From positions 62,001 through 126,000 of the forward strand of contig CAMBZN010000001.1 in NCBI GenBank assembly GCA_945872565.1: 64,000 bases of DNA, given 5' to 3'. The position numbers and the translations under genes were made by a program. This stretch comes from Chlamydia trachomatis (lineage in GTDB: Bacteria > Chlamydiota > Chlamydiia > Chlamydiales > 2-12-FULL-49-11). Of this stretch, positions 16,723 through 25,881 are shown one piece after another (positions within the stretch are counted from its first letter, which is position 1; each line of letters opens with the position of its first letter). Below the pieces are notes generated by a model. The model searched no databases. It saw only the letters and a program-made list of their open reading frames with translations, and was not told the DNA's origin.

Positions 16723-17668
16723 TGAAAAAGACAATGAAGACAAAAGATGATAAAGGTTTTCCTCACATTTCAGTGATGAAAAATGAGGTGTTAGACAGTT
16801 TTAAAGATGTTCAGTTAAAAGTGTTTTTCGATGGAACACTAGGAGCTGGAGGTCATGCAGAGGCAATATTAGAGGCTCATCCAGAAATAGAGATCTATAT
16901 TGGCTGTGATCAGGACCAAACGGCGATTGAAATTGCAAAAAGTCGCCTTGCAAAATTTTCAGATAAAATGCGATATGTTTATGGCAACTTTTCTGATTTG
17001 GATAAACACCTTCAATCTTTAGGGGTTGAAGCAGTTGATGGTTTTTTTTTGACCTAGGAGTGTCGTCTATGCAGTTTGATGAAGAAGGGAGAGGGTTTAG
17101 TATTATGAAAGATGGTCCTTTAGATATGCGCATGGACACAAATTTACACATCTCTGCAAAAGAAATTATTGCCGAAATGTCTGAAAAAGAACTTGGAGTG
17201 ATGTTCAAAGACTTAGGTGAAGAAAGATTGTGGAAAAATGCCGCAGCTGCAATTACAAAAGCTCGAAAGAGAAAGCCGATTGCAACCACCCACCAATTAA
17301 AAGAAGTAATAGAAGAAGTCATTCCCAGAAGAGGGAAAACACATCCGGCAACAAAGATTTTTCAAGCAATACGGATGTATGTCAACAAAGAGTTAGAATC
17401 TATCGAGATTTCCTTGAAAAAAGCAATGCAGGTATTAGCACCAAACGGAAGAGTTAGTGTTTTATCTTTTCACAGTCTTGAAGACAGAATCGTAAAAAAT
17501 ATTTTCAAAAGTGCCTCTTTACCTATGAAAGATCTACAAGGGATGAATATCAGTGCTGCAAAAATCAGGCTGATTACAAAAAAACCAATCCCTTGCACTT
17601 TTGAGGAAATGAAAAAAAATCGACGAGCAAGAAGTGCTAAACTAAGAGTTGCAGAAAAACTTCATTAG
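16722..17668 (+). CDS. rsmH: 16S rRNA m4C1402 methyltransferase RsmH, apparent frameshift
   Basis: Together the two frames (16722-17057 and 17060-17668) encode a complete RsmH of about 315 residues: N-terminal HISVMKNEVLD, the SAM loop FDGTLGAGGHA, then RGFSIMKDGPLDMRMD, and the C-terminal VLSFHSLEDRIVK and RARSAKLRVAEK. The family motif D-G-x3-D-L-G-V-S-S is broken at a run of nine T (17042-17050); one added T would restore DGFFFDLGVSS exactly. This is either a sequencing error, a recent mutation, or a site of transcriptional slippage. Start is GTG at 16722, overlapping the mraZ stop. The operon context is intact. Confidence 0.9.
17042..17050 (+). other. T9 homopolymer at the rsmH frame break
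   Basis: Nine consecutive T preceded by GATGG and followed by GACCTAGGAGTG. In the upstream frame this reads to a TAG eight bases later; with ten T the frame reads through into the conserved DLGVSS motif. Runs of nine or more A/T are known slippage sites for RNA polymerase in AT-rich bacterial genomes. Confidence 0.85.
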
Positions 17669-17675
17669 GAAGACT

Positions 17676-18026
17676 ATGAATAAAGGGCCGCTGGGAAAGA
17701 TCTTGATTTGTGGGGTTTCATTTTCGATGGCTTTATGCGCCTATTTACACGCCCGAAATGATGTAACAAAGCTTATGATCCAGCTTCCAAAGCTTTCAAA
17801 AGAGCTAAGTCTTATTCAAGAGCAAAATACTATTTTACAATTTGAAGTGGAAAAGTTTGAAAATCCTGCCTTTTTACTCAATCTTTTAAAAACAACAGAA
17901 TATGCACATCTTCTTTCTAAGGAAAGTTCACAAACAATTGCTTTAGAAGTTTCAAAAGATGCTGCAAGACAAGTGGAAGAGGTGTTGCAAGGTTCAAGAA
18001 ATGCGTTACTTGGTACAGTTCGCTAA
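17676..18026 (+). CDS. ftsL: FtsL-like cell division protein
   Basis: A small bitopic protein of 116 residues. The start at 17676 is chosen over the upstream in-frame ATG at 17649 because it follows TTAGGAAG at good spacing and lies after the rsmH stop. It has a short basic N-terminus, one membrane segment (about residues 7-25) and a coiled-coil region (LPKLSKELSLIQEQNTILQ) with heptad spacing. FtsL forms a complex with other divisome proteins that activates FtsI. Sequence is poorly conserved in this family; identity rests on size, topology and position between rsmH and ftsI. Confidence 0.75.
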   Translation: MNKGPLGKILICGVSFSMALCAYLHARNDVTKLMIQLPKLSKELSLIQEQNTILQFEVEKFENPAFLLNLLKTTEYAHLLSKESSQTIALEVSKDAARQVEEVLQGSRNALLGTVR

Positions 18027-18034
18027 AGGATAAG

Positions 18035-19987
18035 ATGAAAGAGCGGACAGATCAATTGCGAACAAGATCGTTATTTGTAAGTTTTTTTCTTTTTTTCTTA
18101 TTTTCTACTATTTTAGTCCACTATTATAAAATTCAGGTGATCGAGCATGAAAAGTGGGTGAAAATTGCCGAGCAACAGCACCACTTTGTAGTAAAAGAAC
18201 CCTTTCATCGCGGCAAAATCTACTGTCGAACAGAAAATAATAAAAAAGGGCGATGTTTGGTGATGGATGTGTTAACTCATCATCTCTATATTGATCCCAT
18301 GCAAATTAAAGAACAACATAAAGGCGAAATGATTGCAGTACTTGCCGACTTGATCGAAAAAGAAGGGCTTGCTGACTCATTTTATAAACAATGCAGGTGG
18401 AGAAAAGTTGCAGATTCTATTTCCCTTGCAAAAAAGGAGAAAATAGAGAGCTGGTGGACTAACTATGCAAAAGCAAATAAGATTCCAAGCAATGCTCTTA
18501 CTTTTGTCAAAGATTATAAAAGAGGCTATCCCTTTGGGCATTTGCTAGGGCAAGTCTTAAGTACCGTCTATAGAAATCGAGATGAAAAAAGTGGAAAGGC
18601 CCTGCCAATTAGTGGAATAGAAAAAGTGTTTGATCAAGCTTTGCAAGGGCATGTAGGAAAAAGGTACCTGATGCGGTCGCCAAAATACACAATAGACGAT
18701 GCAAAACGTCACATTGAGGCAAAAAATGGAAGTGATGTCTATTTAACCATCCATCATGAAATTCAAGCAATTTGCGAGGAGGAATTACAAAAGGGGGTAG
18801 ATAGGGTTAAAGGTAAGGGGGGGATTGCTGTGATGATGGACCCTTATAATGGAGAGATTTTAGCCCTTGCTCAATATCCATTTTTTTCCCCTGAAAAATA
18901 CCCTGAATATTTTGTGGATAAGCAAAAGGAGGGGTATACAAAGCCTAAAGCATTAACGGATGTATTTGAGCCGGGATCGCTCATGAAAGTTCTTACAATA
19001 GCCATGGGCCTTAAAGCAAACGAAACAATGATAGAGGCTGGAAACCTCCCGATCTTTAACCCATTAGAGATGGTTTCTACCAGCAATCAAAATTTTAAAG
19101 GGAGAAATAAGCCATTAAAGGATGTCACCTTTCATAAATATTTAAACATGTTTTTAGCCATCCAGAAATCTTCTAATGTGTACCCAGCAAGAGTGATTGA
19201 AAAAGTGATCGATCAACTTGGTCCTAAATGGGTTTGTGATCAATTAGAGCATACTTTTGGGTTGGGATTAAAAACCGGTTTAGAGCTTCCCTATGAGAGT
19301 TCAGGGATGATTCCTGTGTATGGAAGAAAATACATGAATGGTAAGGATCAGTGGTCAAATCCGACACCTTACTCATTGGCTATTGGCTATAATGTCCTTG
19401 TTAATGCAATGCAAATGGTTAGAGCATATGCTATTTTTGCAAACGGTGGCTACCTTGTACAGCCAACAATTGTTGATAAAATTGTGAGTTCTGAAGGAGA
19501 GGTAACAGTTTACAAGAAGGAGAAAAAGAAAGTTCTTTCTAATGCGATAGTAGAATTAATGATGAGGGCTTTAAAATATTCGACAAAATTAGGAGGGACC
19601 TCTGATTTGGCCGATATCCCAGGCTATTCAGAGGCAGGAAAATCAAGTACTGCAGAAAAAATAGTAGGCGGAGTGTACTCTAAAAACACCCATTGTTCAA
19701 GTTTTTTAGGAATAGCTCCCGCAAAAAACCCAAAATTTGTTTTAATAGTAGTTGTCGACGAGCCAGAGAAAAAATTTGTCAGTGGTTTTGGATCTATGCA
19801 CTTTGGAGGTAAATGTGCCGCACCTATTTTTAGAGAGATAGGAAAAAGATCGCTTGAAATAATGAAAGTCCCGTATGATGATCCCCGTGGATTTTCCCTA
19901 TTGGATCCAAGAACCGTTAAAGAAGAATCAGATTGGTTCAAGGAGAGTAGAGAGCTTAAGTCGATATACGATCAATGGAATAAATAG
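18035..19987 (+). CDS. ftsI: Division transpeptidase PBP3/FtsI
   Basis: A 650-residue class B penicillin-binding protein: N-terminal membrane anchor (about 12-31), pedestal domain, then transpeptidase domain. The active-site motifs are SLMK (Ser315-Lys318) and SSN (379-381). The third motif, usually KTG, reads K536-S-S (GKSSTAEK), an unusual change of the conserved glycine. The enzyme crosslinks septal peptidoglycan with FtsW; chlamydiae keep it for the transient division ring. It follows ftsL by eight bases with an AAGGA ribosome site and is followed by murE. Confidence 0.95.
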   Translation: MKERTDQLRTRSLFVSFFLFFLFSTILVHYYKIQVIEHEKWVKIAEQQHHFVVKEPFHRGKIYCRTENNKKGRCLVMDVLTHHLYIDPMQIKEQHKGEMIAVLADLIEKEGLADSFYKQCRWRKVADSISLAKKEKIESWWTNYAKANKIPSNALTFVKDYKRGYPFGHLLGQVLSTVYRNRDEKSGKALPISGIEKVFDQALQGHVGKRYLMRSPKYTIDDAKRHIEAKNGSDVYLTIHHEIQAICEEELQKGVDRVKGKGGIAVMMDPYNGEILALAQYPFFSPEKYPEYFVDKQKEGYTKPKALTDVFEPGSLMKVLTIAMGLKANETMIEAGNLPIFNPLEMVSTSNQNFKGRNKPLKDVTFHKYLNMFLAIQKSSNVYPARVIEKVIDQLGPKWVCDQLEHTFGLGLKTGLELPYESSGMIPVYGRKYMNGKDQWSNPTPYSLAIGYNVLVNAMQMVRAYAIFANGGYLVQPTIVDKIVSSEGEVTVYKKEKKKVLSNAIVELMMRALKYSTKLGGTSDLADIPGYSEAGKSSTAEKIVGGVYSKNTHCSSFLGIAPAKNPKFVLIVVVDEPEKKFVSGFGSMHFGGKCAAPIFREIGKRSLEIMKVPYDDPRGFSLLDPRTVKEESDWFKESRELKSIYDQWNK

Positions 19988-20005
19988 GTTTAAAGAAGGG
20001 ATAAT

Positions 20006-21448
20006 ATGAAACTAAAAAAAATATTAAAAGATGTAGAAACCATTCAAGTAAAAGGATCTAAAGAGATTGATATCACAGGGGTATTTACTCATTCAGCAGT
20101 TGTTTTTCCAGGAAGTATTTTTATCGCTAAACGGGGAAACAGCACTCACGGAAATCATTATATTCAAAATGCTATTCAAAATGGGGCAGCATGTATTGTT
20201 TTGGATATGTACAACCCTTTTTTAACTAAAGTCACACAAGTGATTGTAGAGGACCCATCCCTTGTTGCCGCAAAAATCTGCAGTAACTATTTTGAAAATC
20301 CTTCTCTTGCCCTTACAATGGTGGGTATTACCGGTACATGTGGAAAGACATCGGTTTCCTATTTCACAAAGTATCTCCTTGATGTTGAATCTCTCACAGG
20401 TATTATCGGTACCATTGAAACATACACGGGACTAAAGACATTTAAAAGTAACCATACCACACCCGAGGTCTCCTCATTGATGAAAATTTTGAAGGAGATG
20501 AAAGTTGGGGGGTGTAAAAATTGTGTGATGGAAGTGTCATCGCATGGATTAGATCAAAAAAGGGTGGATGAGACCTATTTTGATGTGGTTGCATTTTTAA
20601 ATATTTCTCATGAGCATCTTGACTACCATAAGACAATGAAGGAGTATCAAAGAGCTAAGGAAAAGCTCTTAAATCATAGAAAGAAAGATGCAATAGTTGT
20701 TGTTTCTATCGACAATGCGTGGGGAAAGCAACTGAAGAAAAAAATTTCAGAGGCGGTGACATTTGGGCTAAGCGATCGGGCTGATATTTATGCAGAAGAT
20801 ATAAAGCTTTTTAATGATCGATCTACTTTTGACTTGTGCATCGGTGATGATAAAAAATCAGTGACCATCCCCCATATAGGTAAATTTAATGTGGAGAATT
20901 TTTTAGCAGCTGCTGCTATTGCTTACTCTTTGGGTATTTGTTTTGAAGAAATCGCAGAGCGTGCTGCCACTCTTCCTGCAGTACCAGGGCGAATGGAGAA
21001 AATTGCAAACGATCTAGGAATTAGTATCATTGTTGATTATGCTCATAAAGTCGAAGCGCTGGAAAAAGTTCTTAAAACACTTAAAGAAACAGCATTAGGC
21101 AAGCTTCTGATTGTATTTGGTTGTGGGGGTGAAAGAGATCAACAAAAACGTCCCTTAATGGGAAAGATTGCTCAAAAGTATTGCAACTTTGCAGTGCTTA
21201 CAAATGATAATCCAAGGGGTGAGAATCCTGTTACCATTATTGAAGAGATTAAAAGGGGGATTTCATCCTTGCCCTGCGAGGTGATTTTATCGCGCAAAGA
21301 AGCAATTGCTTATGCACTAAAAATTGCTACAGCGGGCGATACGATTTTAATAGCTGGCAAAGGGCATGAAGAAGAACAAGAAATTGGAGGGCAAAGATTT
21401 TTATCATCAGATAGAACACTTGCAAGAGATATGGTGGGTGCTCTATAA
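20006..21448 (+). CDS. murE: UDP-MurNAc-L-Ala-D-Glu:meso-DAP ligase
   Basis: A 480-residue Mur ligase with the ATP loop GTCGKTS (about residues 110-116, cysteine replacing the more usual asparagine), the central domain stretch EVSSHGLDQKRV, and the C-terminal DNPRGENP. The DNPR motif marks ligases that add meso-diaminopimelate rather than lysine, so the wall precursor should contain meso-DAP. It catalyses the ATP-dependent addition of the third peptide residue in the cytoplasm. AAGAAGGGA precedes the ATG. Adjacent amiA completes a wall synthesis and remodelling segment. Confidence 0.96.
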   Translation: MKLKKILKDVETIQVKGSKEIDITGVFTHSAVVFPGSIFIAKRGNSTHGNHYIQNAIQNGAACIVLDMYNPFLTKVTQVIVEDPSLVAAKICSNYFENPSLALTMVGITGTCGKTSVSYFTKYLLDVESLTGIIGTIETYTGLKTFKSNHTTPEVSSLMKILKEMKVGGCKNCVMEVSSHGLDQKRVDETYFDVVAFLNISHEHLDYHKTMKEYQRAKEKLLNHRKKDAIVVVSIDNAWGKQLKKKISEAVTFGLSDRADIYAEDIKLFNDRSTFDLCIGDDKKSVTIPHIGKFNVENFLAAAAIAYSLGICFEEIAERAATLPAVPGRMEKIANDLGISIIVDYAHKVEALEKVLKTLKETALGKLLIVFGCGGERDQQKRPLMGKIAQKYCNFAVLTNDNPRGENPVTIIEEIKRGISSLPCEVILSRKEAIAYALKIATAGDTILIAGKGHEEEQEIGGQRFLSSDRTLARDMVGAL

Positions 21449-21459
21449 TAAAAAATTCT

Positions 21460-22131
21460 ATGAAAAAATCAAGATCCTATTTCCTACTTTTAGTTCTTTT
21501 TTTGTTGACCGGTTGTTATCAATCGAAAAAGGTGAGTTATACAGATGTAATTCTTAAAAAGGAAATTCAAGTTAAGCACACCATGCCAATTATTGTCCTA
21601 GATCCTGGGCATGGGAATTTTGATCTGGGTACGCATAATGAATTTTGTGAAGAAAAGGCCCTTGCACTTAACACTGCATTGTATGTAAAAACCGAACTTG
21701 TAAAAAAGGGTTATCGGGTAGTGATGACTCGGGCTCGAGATGACTATGTACCTTTAAAAAAGCGAGCACAGATTGCAAATGATACAAAATCGCAAGTGCT
21801 TGTAAGCGTTCATTATAATGCTGCCCACAATACAGCTGCACATGGGATAGAAGTTTTTTATCCAAAAACAGCCAAGCAGTGGAAGCTTAAACGCTCTAAA
21901 ATGCTTGCACAATCTATATTAAGAAAAATGCTCTCTAATACGGGAGCTTTTTCAAGAGGGGTGAAAGCGGGAAATTTTTGTGTTATCAGAGAAACTAACA
22001 TGCCTGCAGTACTTGTAGAATGTGGATTTATTACCAATGCTGAAGAGTGTAAGAAGATGATAGATCCTGCCTATCAAAAGGTTTTAGCGCGCTCTATTGC
22101 CGAAGGGCTAGATGAATATTTTCAAATGTAG
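21460..22131 (+). CDS. amiA: N-acetylmuramoyl-L-alanine amidase AmiA, lipoprotein
   Basis: A 223-residue amidase 3 protein with a lipoprotein signal peptide (lipobox LLTGC, Cys at about residue 19). Zinc-site landmarks are DPGHG (His at about 49), the SVHYNA His, and the catalytic glutamate in VLVECGF. It cleaves the amide bond between MurNAc and the stem peptide in the periplasm; chlamydial AmiA also processes lipid II. It follows murE by 11 bases and keeps the murE-amiA order of Chlamydia. No regulatory AMIN domain is present. Confidence 0.92.
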   Translation: MKKSRSYFLLLVLFLLTGCYQSKKVSYTDVILKKEIQVKHTMPIIVLDPGHGNFDLGTHNEFCEEKALALNTALYVKTELVKKGYRVVMTRARDDYVPLKKRAQIANDTKSQVLVSVHYNAAHNTAAHGIEVFYPKTAKQWKLKRSKMLAQSILRKMLSNTGAFSRGVKAGNFCVIRETNMPAVLVECGFITNAEECKKMIDPAYQKVLARSIAEGLDEYFQM

Positions 22132-22136
22132 TGGAT

Positions 22137-22607
22137 TTATGTGACGGAAATGACTTTTCCACCCACAAGTTTTATCAACTGCTTTGTCTGGATATGAAAA
22201 AAATTGTTGAGTGATCCAAAAGCTGTCCAAAGTGTATCCCAGCGCAGAATGTCTGCATCAATATACACCTGATCGATTGTAGTTTTATGGCCAAATGGAG
22301 GTAATTGATCGCTTGAAAAACCTGTTAAACTCTCAACCAATTCATCCTCTGCTGTGATGAGTTTTTCCCCAAATCGGTTGCGCATTTGCTTTTCGTCTAT
22401 CTGGTTTGTCCCTGATAGGATAAAAACGATGGGTATGTTAGTAAATTTTGTTTTAAAAACGATCACTTTTGCAATTTGCCCAAGGTTACACCCAAGATTT
22501 TTTGCAAGAGCAAGAGAGGGATTGTTTTTTTCAGTAACCACCTTTACTTCACAGGGTAATCCATGCTGAGATAAGATTTTTTCAACACTTTTTGTATTAT
22601 AAGTCAT
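22137..22607 (-). CDS. YbaK/ProX-type aminoacyl-tRNA editing domain protein
   Basis: A protein of about 156 residues from the ATG at 22607, preferred because the longer frame to 22655 starts with an atypical tyrosine-rich stretch (EYYYYL). It matches the YbaK/prolyl-tRNA editing fold: VEKILSQHGLPCEVK, then GCNLGQIAKVIVFKT, where the lysine is the conserved catalytic residue, VFILSGTNQIDE, and PPFGHK. Such proteins hydrolyse mischarged tRNAs such as Cys-tRNA(Pro) or Ala-tRNA(Pro). It converges on amiA with five bases between. No clear ribosome site is visible at either start. Confidence 0.8.
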   Translation of the reverse strand: MTYNTKSVEKILSQHGLPCEVKVVTEKNNPSLALAKNLGCNLGQIAKVIVFKTKFTNIPIVFILSGTNQIDEKQMRNRFGEKLITAEDELVESLTGFSSDQLPPFGHKTTIDQVYIDADILRWDTLWTAFGSLNNFFHIQTKQLIKLVGGKVISVT

Positions 22608-22845
22608 CAGATAATAATAGTACTCGAAGTATTTGAAGTACAGGGCTTTTTGCAAAATAGCAGAGGAATGGTTAAAGTATAAAAAATTTAAATATTATAT
22701 CATAAAAATAAATAGATACATTTAAATAGTAATTAAGTTTGTTTTAAACTTATATTTTTGGTAAATTTATATAGTCCTTAAGGTGCTTGATTCTACTATA
22801 GAATGTAGTGTTAAGAAAGGATGTTTTTAAATTAAAGGTTTTATT

Positions 22846-23580
22846 ATGACGCAATATATTTCGGTAAAAGCTTTTTCTGTTGATGATTATAACCCTTTAG
22901 AATCAAAAATAAAAGATAAAGAGGGAAAAAAAACAGATAAAGATGTCCTTATCGCAGGGATTATATTACTTGTGGTTCCTATTGTTGCACTTGCACTATT
23001 AATCAATTTTGGTGCAGTACTATCAGTAGCAGCAATTTGTTTTATTGCTATAGGAATTACAATAGTATTTGGATTAGGTGTGTTTTTTGCATCAGCTTAC
23101 AGAATTAGAAGTTTAGCACGTGAACGCATGCAACAGCATGCCAAAGTAATGTGGTATATAAATGTAAATGGTAAATTAAGTAGAAATTTTTTTAAAATGC
23201 AAAGTGATCTCCTATTACGTTATGGAGACAATCAAAAAAATGAACTATATGATGTTATAAAAAAAGAACAAGATTTACAAAAAAAGCGGAACCTTCTAGC
23301 AAAACAGTCTTCCTTTTTAGTGTCTACTAGCGGATTTACTCAATCGATAGGATCAAAAAAGCCCGCTCAACTCAGTGAAAACATGGAAGAGCTAGCTAAT
23401 GACATGTGTGATGCATACGATTGCTATAATCTTGAGTATCATCGTATAAAGAACCTATACCCTAAAGAACATAAAGTTATAGCTCAACGAGTGAAAAAAA
23501 CCCGTAATAAAATTAAAAAAACATATAATAAATTTGTAAAAATAATACTGAAAGGAAATCTTTCGTCTAAAAGAGTTTAA
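22846..23580 (+). CDS. Inc-like membrane protein
   Basis: A 244-residue protein with a polar N-terminus of about 32 residues, two adjacent membrane segments (about 35-56 and 60-86) separated by a short turn, and a long basic helical C-terminal part. This bilobed hydrophobic topology is typical of chlamydial Inc proteins. The end is strongly lysine/arginine-rich (RVKKTRNKIKKTYNK). It is flanked by AT-rich spacers and stands alone, facing the convergent gnd. No family motif is recognised in the soluble part; host interaction is inferred only. Confidence 0.6.
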   Translation: MTQYISVKAFSVDDYNPLESKIKDKEGKKTDKDVLIAGIILLVVPIVALALLINFGAVLSVAAICFIAIGITIVFGLGVFFASAYRIRSLARERMQQHAKVMWYINVNGKLSRNFFKMQSDLLLRYGDNQKNELYDVIKKEQDLQKKRNLLAKQSSFLVSTSGFTQSIGSKKPAQLSENMEELANDMCDAYDCYNLEYHRIKNLYPKEHKVIAQRVKKTRNKIKKTYNKFVKIILKGNLSSKRV

Positions 23581-23649
23581 ACATAAATGCTGTTAACCAT
23601 CCAAAAATCAGATTATAAGAATAAGGATAATACAATTCAGAATTGGTGC

Positions 23650-25104
23650 TTATGCGTTATATGCTGCAGAAGATGTCGATCCGCCGTGACCTGTCCAGTT
23701 GGAATGAAAAAATTCTGACTCCTCTTTGTCTACACGCTGGTATGTGTGAGCGCCGAAATAATCTCTAATACCCATAAGAAGGTTAGCTGGAAGTTTTGCG
23801 GAGGTAATTGCATCAAAAAATGAGAGAGCGGATGAAAAACATGCGCATGGAACTTTATGAATAGTTGCAAGTGAAACAGTCTCTCTCCACCCCTCATCAC
23901 ATTTTAACATCGCTTTTTTGAAAAACTCATCATGCAGAAGGCTTTCTAAATGGGCGTTTTTTTCAAAGGCATTTTCAATATCAGATAAAAATGCACTTCT
24001 GATAATACACCCATTCATCCACATGCGAGCAATCCCGGCATAATTTAAGTTCCACTTGTACTTATCAGAAGCTTTTTTCATTAACATGTACCCTTGGGTA
24101 TATGAAATAAGCTTTGAGGCATAGAGCCCATCTGCTACATCATCAATAACAATGTCCCGATCCTTACTGCACAAACGGGTATGATGCTTATAGATTTTGG
24201 AAAGATTAAGCCGCATATTTTTTTCTGTAGAAAGATAACGGGCATATACGGACTCTGTGATCATTGAAAGGGGAACACCTTCTTCTAACGAGCTTTCCGC
24301 TGTCCATTTCCCCGTCCCTTTTTGCATGGCAACATCTAAAATTTTTGATACAAGAGGGCTGCCATCAACATCTTTAAAAGCAAGAACCCCTGCTGTAATC
24401 TCTATGAGAAAACTATTAAGGTCTCCTTTGTTCCATTTTGTGAAAATTTCTGATAATTCACCCTCATCGAGCCCAAGAATTTTAGCCATAATATCTGATG
24501 CCTCACAAATCAATTGGATGTCCCCATACTCAATTCCGTTGTGAATCATCTTTACATAGTGACCTGCACCACCTTCCCCTACAAAATCGCAACAAGGATC
24601 CCCTTTAGGGGTTTTTGCTGAAATGGTTTGAAGCATCTCTTTTACATGATTCCAAGCTTGGATGCTTCCCCCTGGCATCATCGAAGGGCCATGACGGGCA
24701 CCATCTTCCCCTCCAGAAATACCACATCCAAGGAAATAGAGCCCTTTAGACTCAAGCTCCTCAAGGCGCCTTTGGGTGTCTTTATAAAAGCTATTTCCTC
24801 CATCAATAATGATATCTCCTTTTTGTAAAAGGGGGGTAAGCTTCCCAATAAAACTGTCAACAGCATCTCCTGCTTTGACCATTAGAAGAATTTTTCGAGG
24901 GAGGGCAAGAGAATCAACAAACTCCTTAAGCGTGTGATAGCCAGTGACTTTTGTCCCTTTGGCTTCATTACTCATGAATTCATCCACTTTAGAGGGGGTT
25001 CTGTTAAAACAAGATACCTTGTATCCATGGTCATTAAAGTTTAGGATAAGATTTTCTCCCATAACTGCTAGCCCAATTACACCTATATCTGATTTAATGC
25101 CCAT
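23650..25104 (-). CDS. gnd: 6-phosphogluconate dehydrogenase, decarboxylating
   Basis: A 484-residue enzyme of the oxidative pentose phosphate pathway that converts 6-phosphogluconate to ribulose 5-phosphate, CO2 and NADPH. The NADP-binding loop GLAVMGENL is at about residues 11-19, and the substrate motif ISGGEDGARHGPSMMPGG at about residues 129-146 with the catalytic lysine in HYVKMIHNGIEYGD. Length and ends are normal. Gene order gnd-lepA-npt is as in Chlamydia, except that a tRNA and an Inc-like gene sit between gnd and lepA. Confidence 0.97.
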   Translation of the reverse strand: MGIKSDIGVIGLAVMGENLILNFNDHGYKVSCFNRTPSKVDEFMSNEAKGTKVTGYHTLKEFVDSLALPRKILLMVKAGDAVDSFIGKLTPLLQKGDIIIDGGNSFYKDTQRRLEELESKGLYFLGCGISGGEDGARHGPSMMPGGSIQAWNHVKEMLQTISAKTPKGDPCCDFVGEGGAGHYVKMIHNGIEYGDIQLICEASDIMAKILGLDEGELSEIFTKWNKGDLNSFLIEITAGVLAFKDVDGSPLVSKILDVAMQKGTGKWTAESSLEEGVPLSMITESVYARYLSTEKNMRLNLSKIYKHHTRLCSKDRDIVIDDVADGLYASKLISYTQGYMLMKKASDKYKWNLNYAGIARMWMNGCIIRSAFLSDIENAFEKNAHLESLLHDEFFKKAMLKCDEGWRETVSLATIHKVPCACFSSALSFFDAITSAKLPANLLMGIRDYFGAHTYQRVDKEESEFFHSNWTGHGGSTSSAAYNA

Positions 25105-25117
25105 TATTTTTCCTTTG

Positions 25118-25146
25118 TTGTCGATAATTGTGAATTATCCTATAAT
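25118..25146 (+). promoter_or_regulatory. Promoter for tRNA-Arg
   Basis: TTGTCG (25118-25123), a 17-base spacer, and a perfect TATAAT (25141-25146). A start of transcription around 25153 would give a 30-base leader before the tRNA at 25184. It overlaps the upstream region of divergent gnd. Confidence 0.65.
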
Positions 25147-25183
25147 ATCCTCTTGATAGATACTTTTCTACCATTTATTCTTA

Positions 25184-25256
25184 GCTCCTGTAGCTCAGTG
25201 GATAGAGCATTCGCCTCCTAAGTGAAGGGTCACACGTTCAATTCGTGTCAGGAGCG
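25184..25256 (+). tRNA. tRNA-Arg(CCU)
   Basis: A complete 73-base cloverleaf: acceptor GCTCCTG paired with CAGGAGC, D arm GCTC/GAGC, anticodon stem TTCGC/GTGAA around loop CTCCTAA with anticodon CCT, T arm ACACG-TTCAATT-CGTGT, discriminator G. CCA is not encoded. It reads AGG arginine codons. Confidence 0.95.
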
Positions 25257-25428
25257 TAACCCTAAATAGACTACTAAAGGGTATTTGAAGCAAGAAAAAA
25301 CCGTATTCAAATAGGGTAATAGAAGTTTTCTGTAATTGTTTAATAATTAATGTTTTAAAATTTTAATTTTTGTTTTAAATTAAATATGTTATAATTATTT
25401 AAAAAGATAATTAAAAGGAGTAAAAATA

Positions 25429-25881
25429 ATGCAGCCAATTACTTGCCCTACAGATGGCTCAAGCAATCTTCAGAAAGAAATTGAAGAGTTTAATGAAAAA
25501 GTTAGCAAGAGCGCTTGCGATGCAGTTAAGAAAAATTTAAATGATAGTGCATCATCAGCGATGATTGTAGTAGCCGTTGCTTGTATTTTTTTTATTAGCT
25601 CCATTTCAATTTTTCCAGCTTTTCCCCTTGTTGCTCTGATTGTACTGTTAGTAGGTGGATCTATAGCGGTAGCTTTAGGGGTATTCTTATCTATGTCAGA
25701 AAAGATGGGATGTACATTACTGGGCCCTTTAGCTAAAGTGGAAATAAATGAGCAACTACAAAAGGATAGGGTCTCTTTGATAAAAAAGATAGACCGAGAA
25801 AATATTGAAAATAATCGCAATATAAAATGTGCTTTTGTGCCATTGGACTGGGATTCTTTACTTGGAAGGGATCAAGTTTAG
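25429..25881 (+). CDS. Small Inc-like membrane protein
   Basis: A 150-residue protein with a polar N-terminus, two adjacent membrane segments (about residues 42-61 and 63-88) and a polar tail. AAGGAG lies about ten bases before the ATG. The hydrophobic lobes resemble those of the Inc-like protein at 15452-15973 (FPL, LLVGG, IAVA), suggesting the two are paralogues. It is inserted, together with the tRNA, between gnd and lepA, which are neighbours in Chlamydia. Its stop overlaps the lepA stop by three bases. The Inc call is by topology. Confidence 0.6.
   Translation: MQPITCPTDGSSNLQKEIEEFNEKVSKSACDAVKKNLNDSASSAMIVVAVACIFFISSISIFPAFPLVALIVLLVGGSIAVALGVFLSMSEKMGCTLLGPLAKVEINEQLQKDRVSLIKKIDRENIENNRNIKCAFVPLDWDSLLGRDQV

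Noticed and set aside
17060..17668. Second half of rsmH as an independent gene
   Set aside because: It lacks the SAM-binding half, and its start falls directly on the motif continued from the upstream frame.
25282..25313. TATTTGAA / TTCAAATA hairpin after the tRNA as a terminator
   Set aside because: The stem is AU-only with a 16-base loop and no T-run.
25184..25428. tRNA-Arg as an integration site for a mobile island carrying the Inc-like gene
   Set aside because: No repeated tRNA 3' end or integrase gene is visible in the window.
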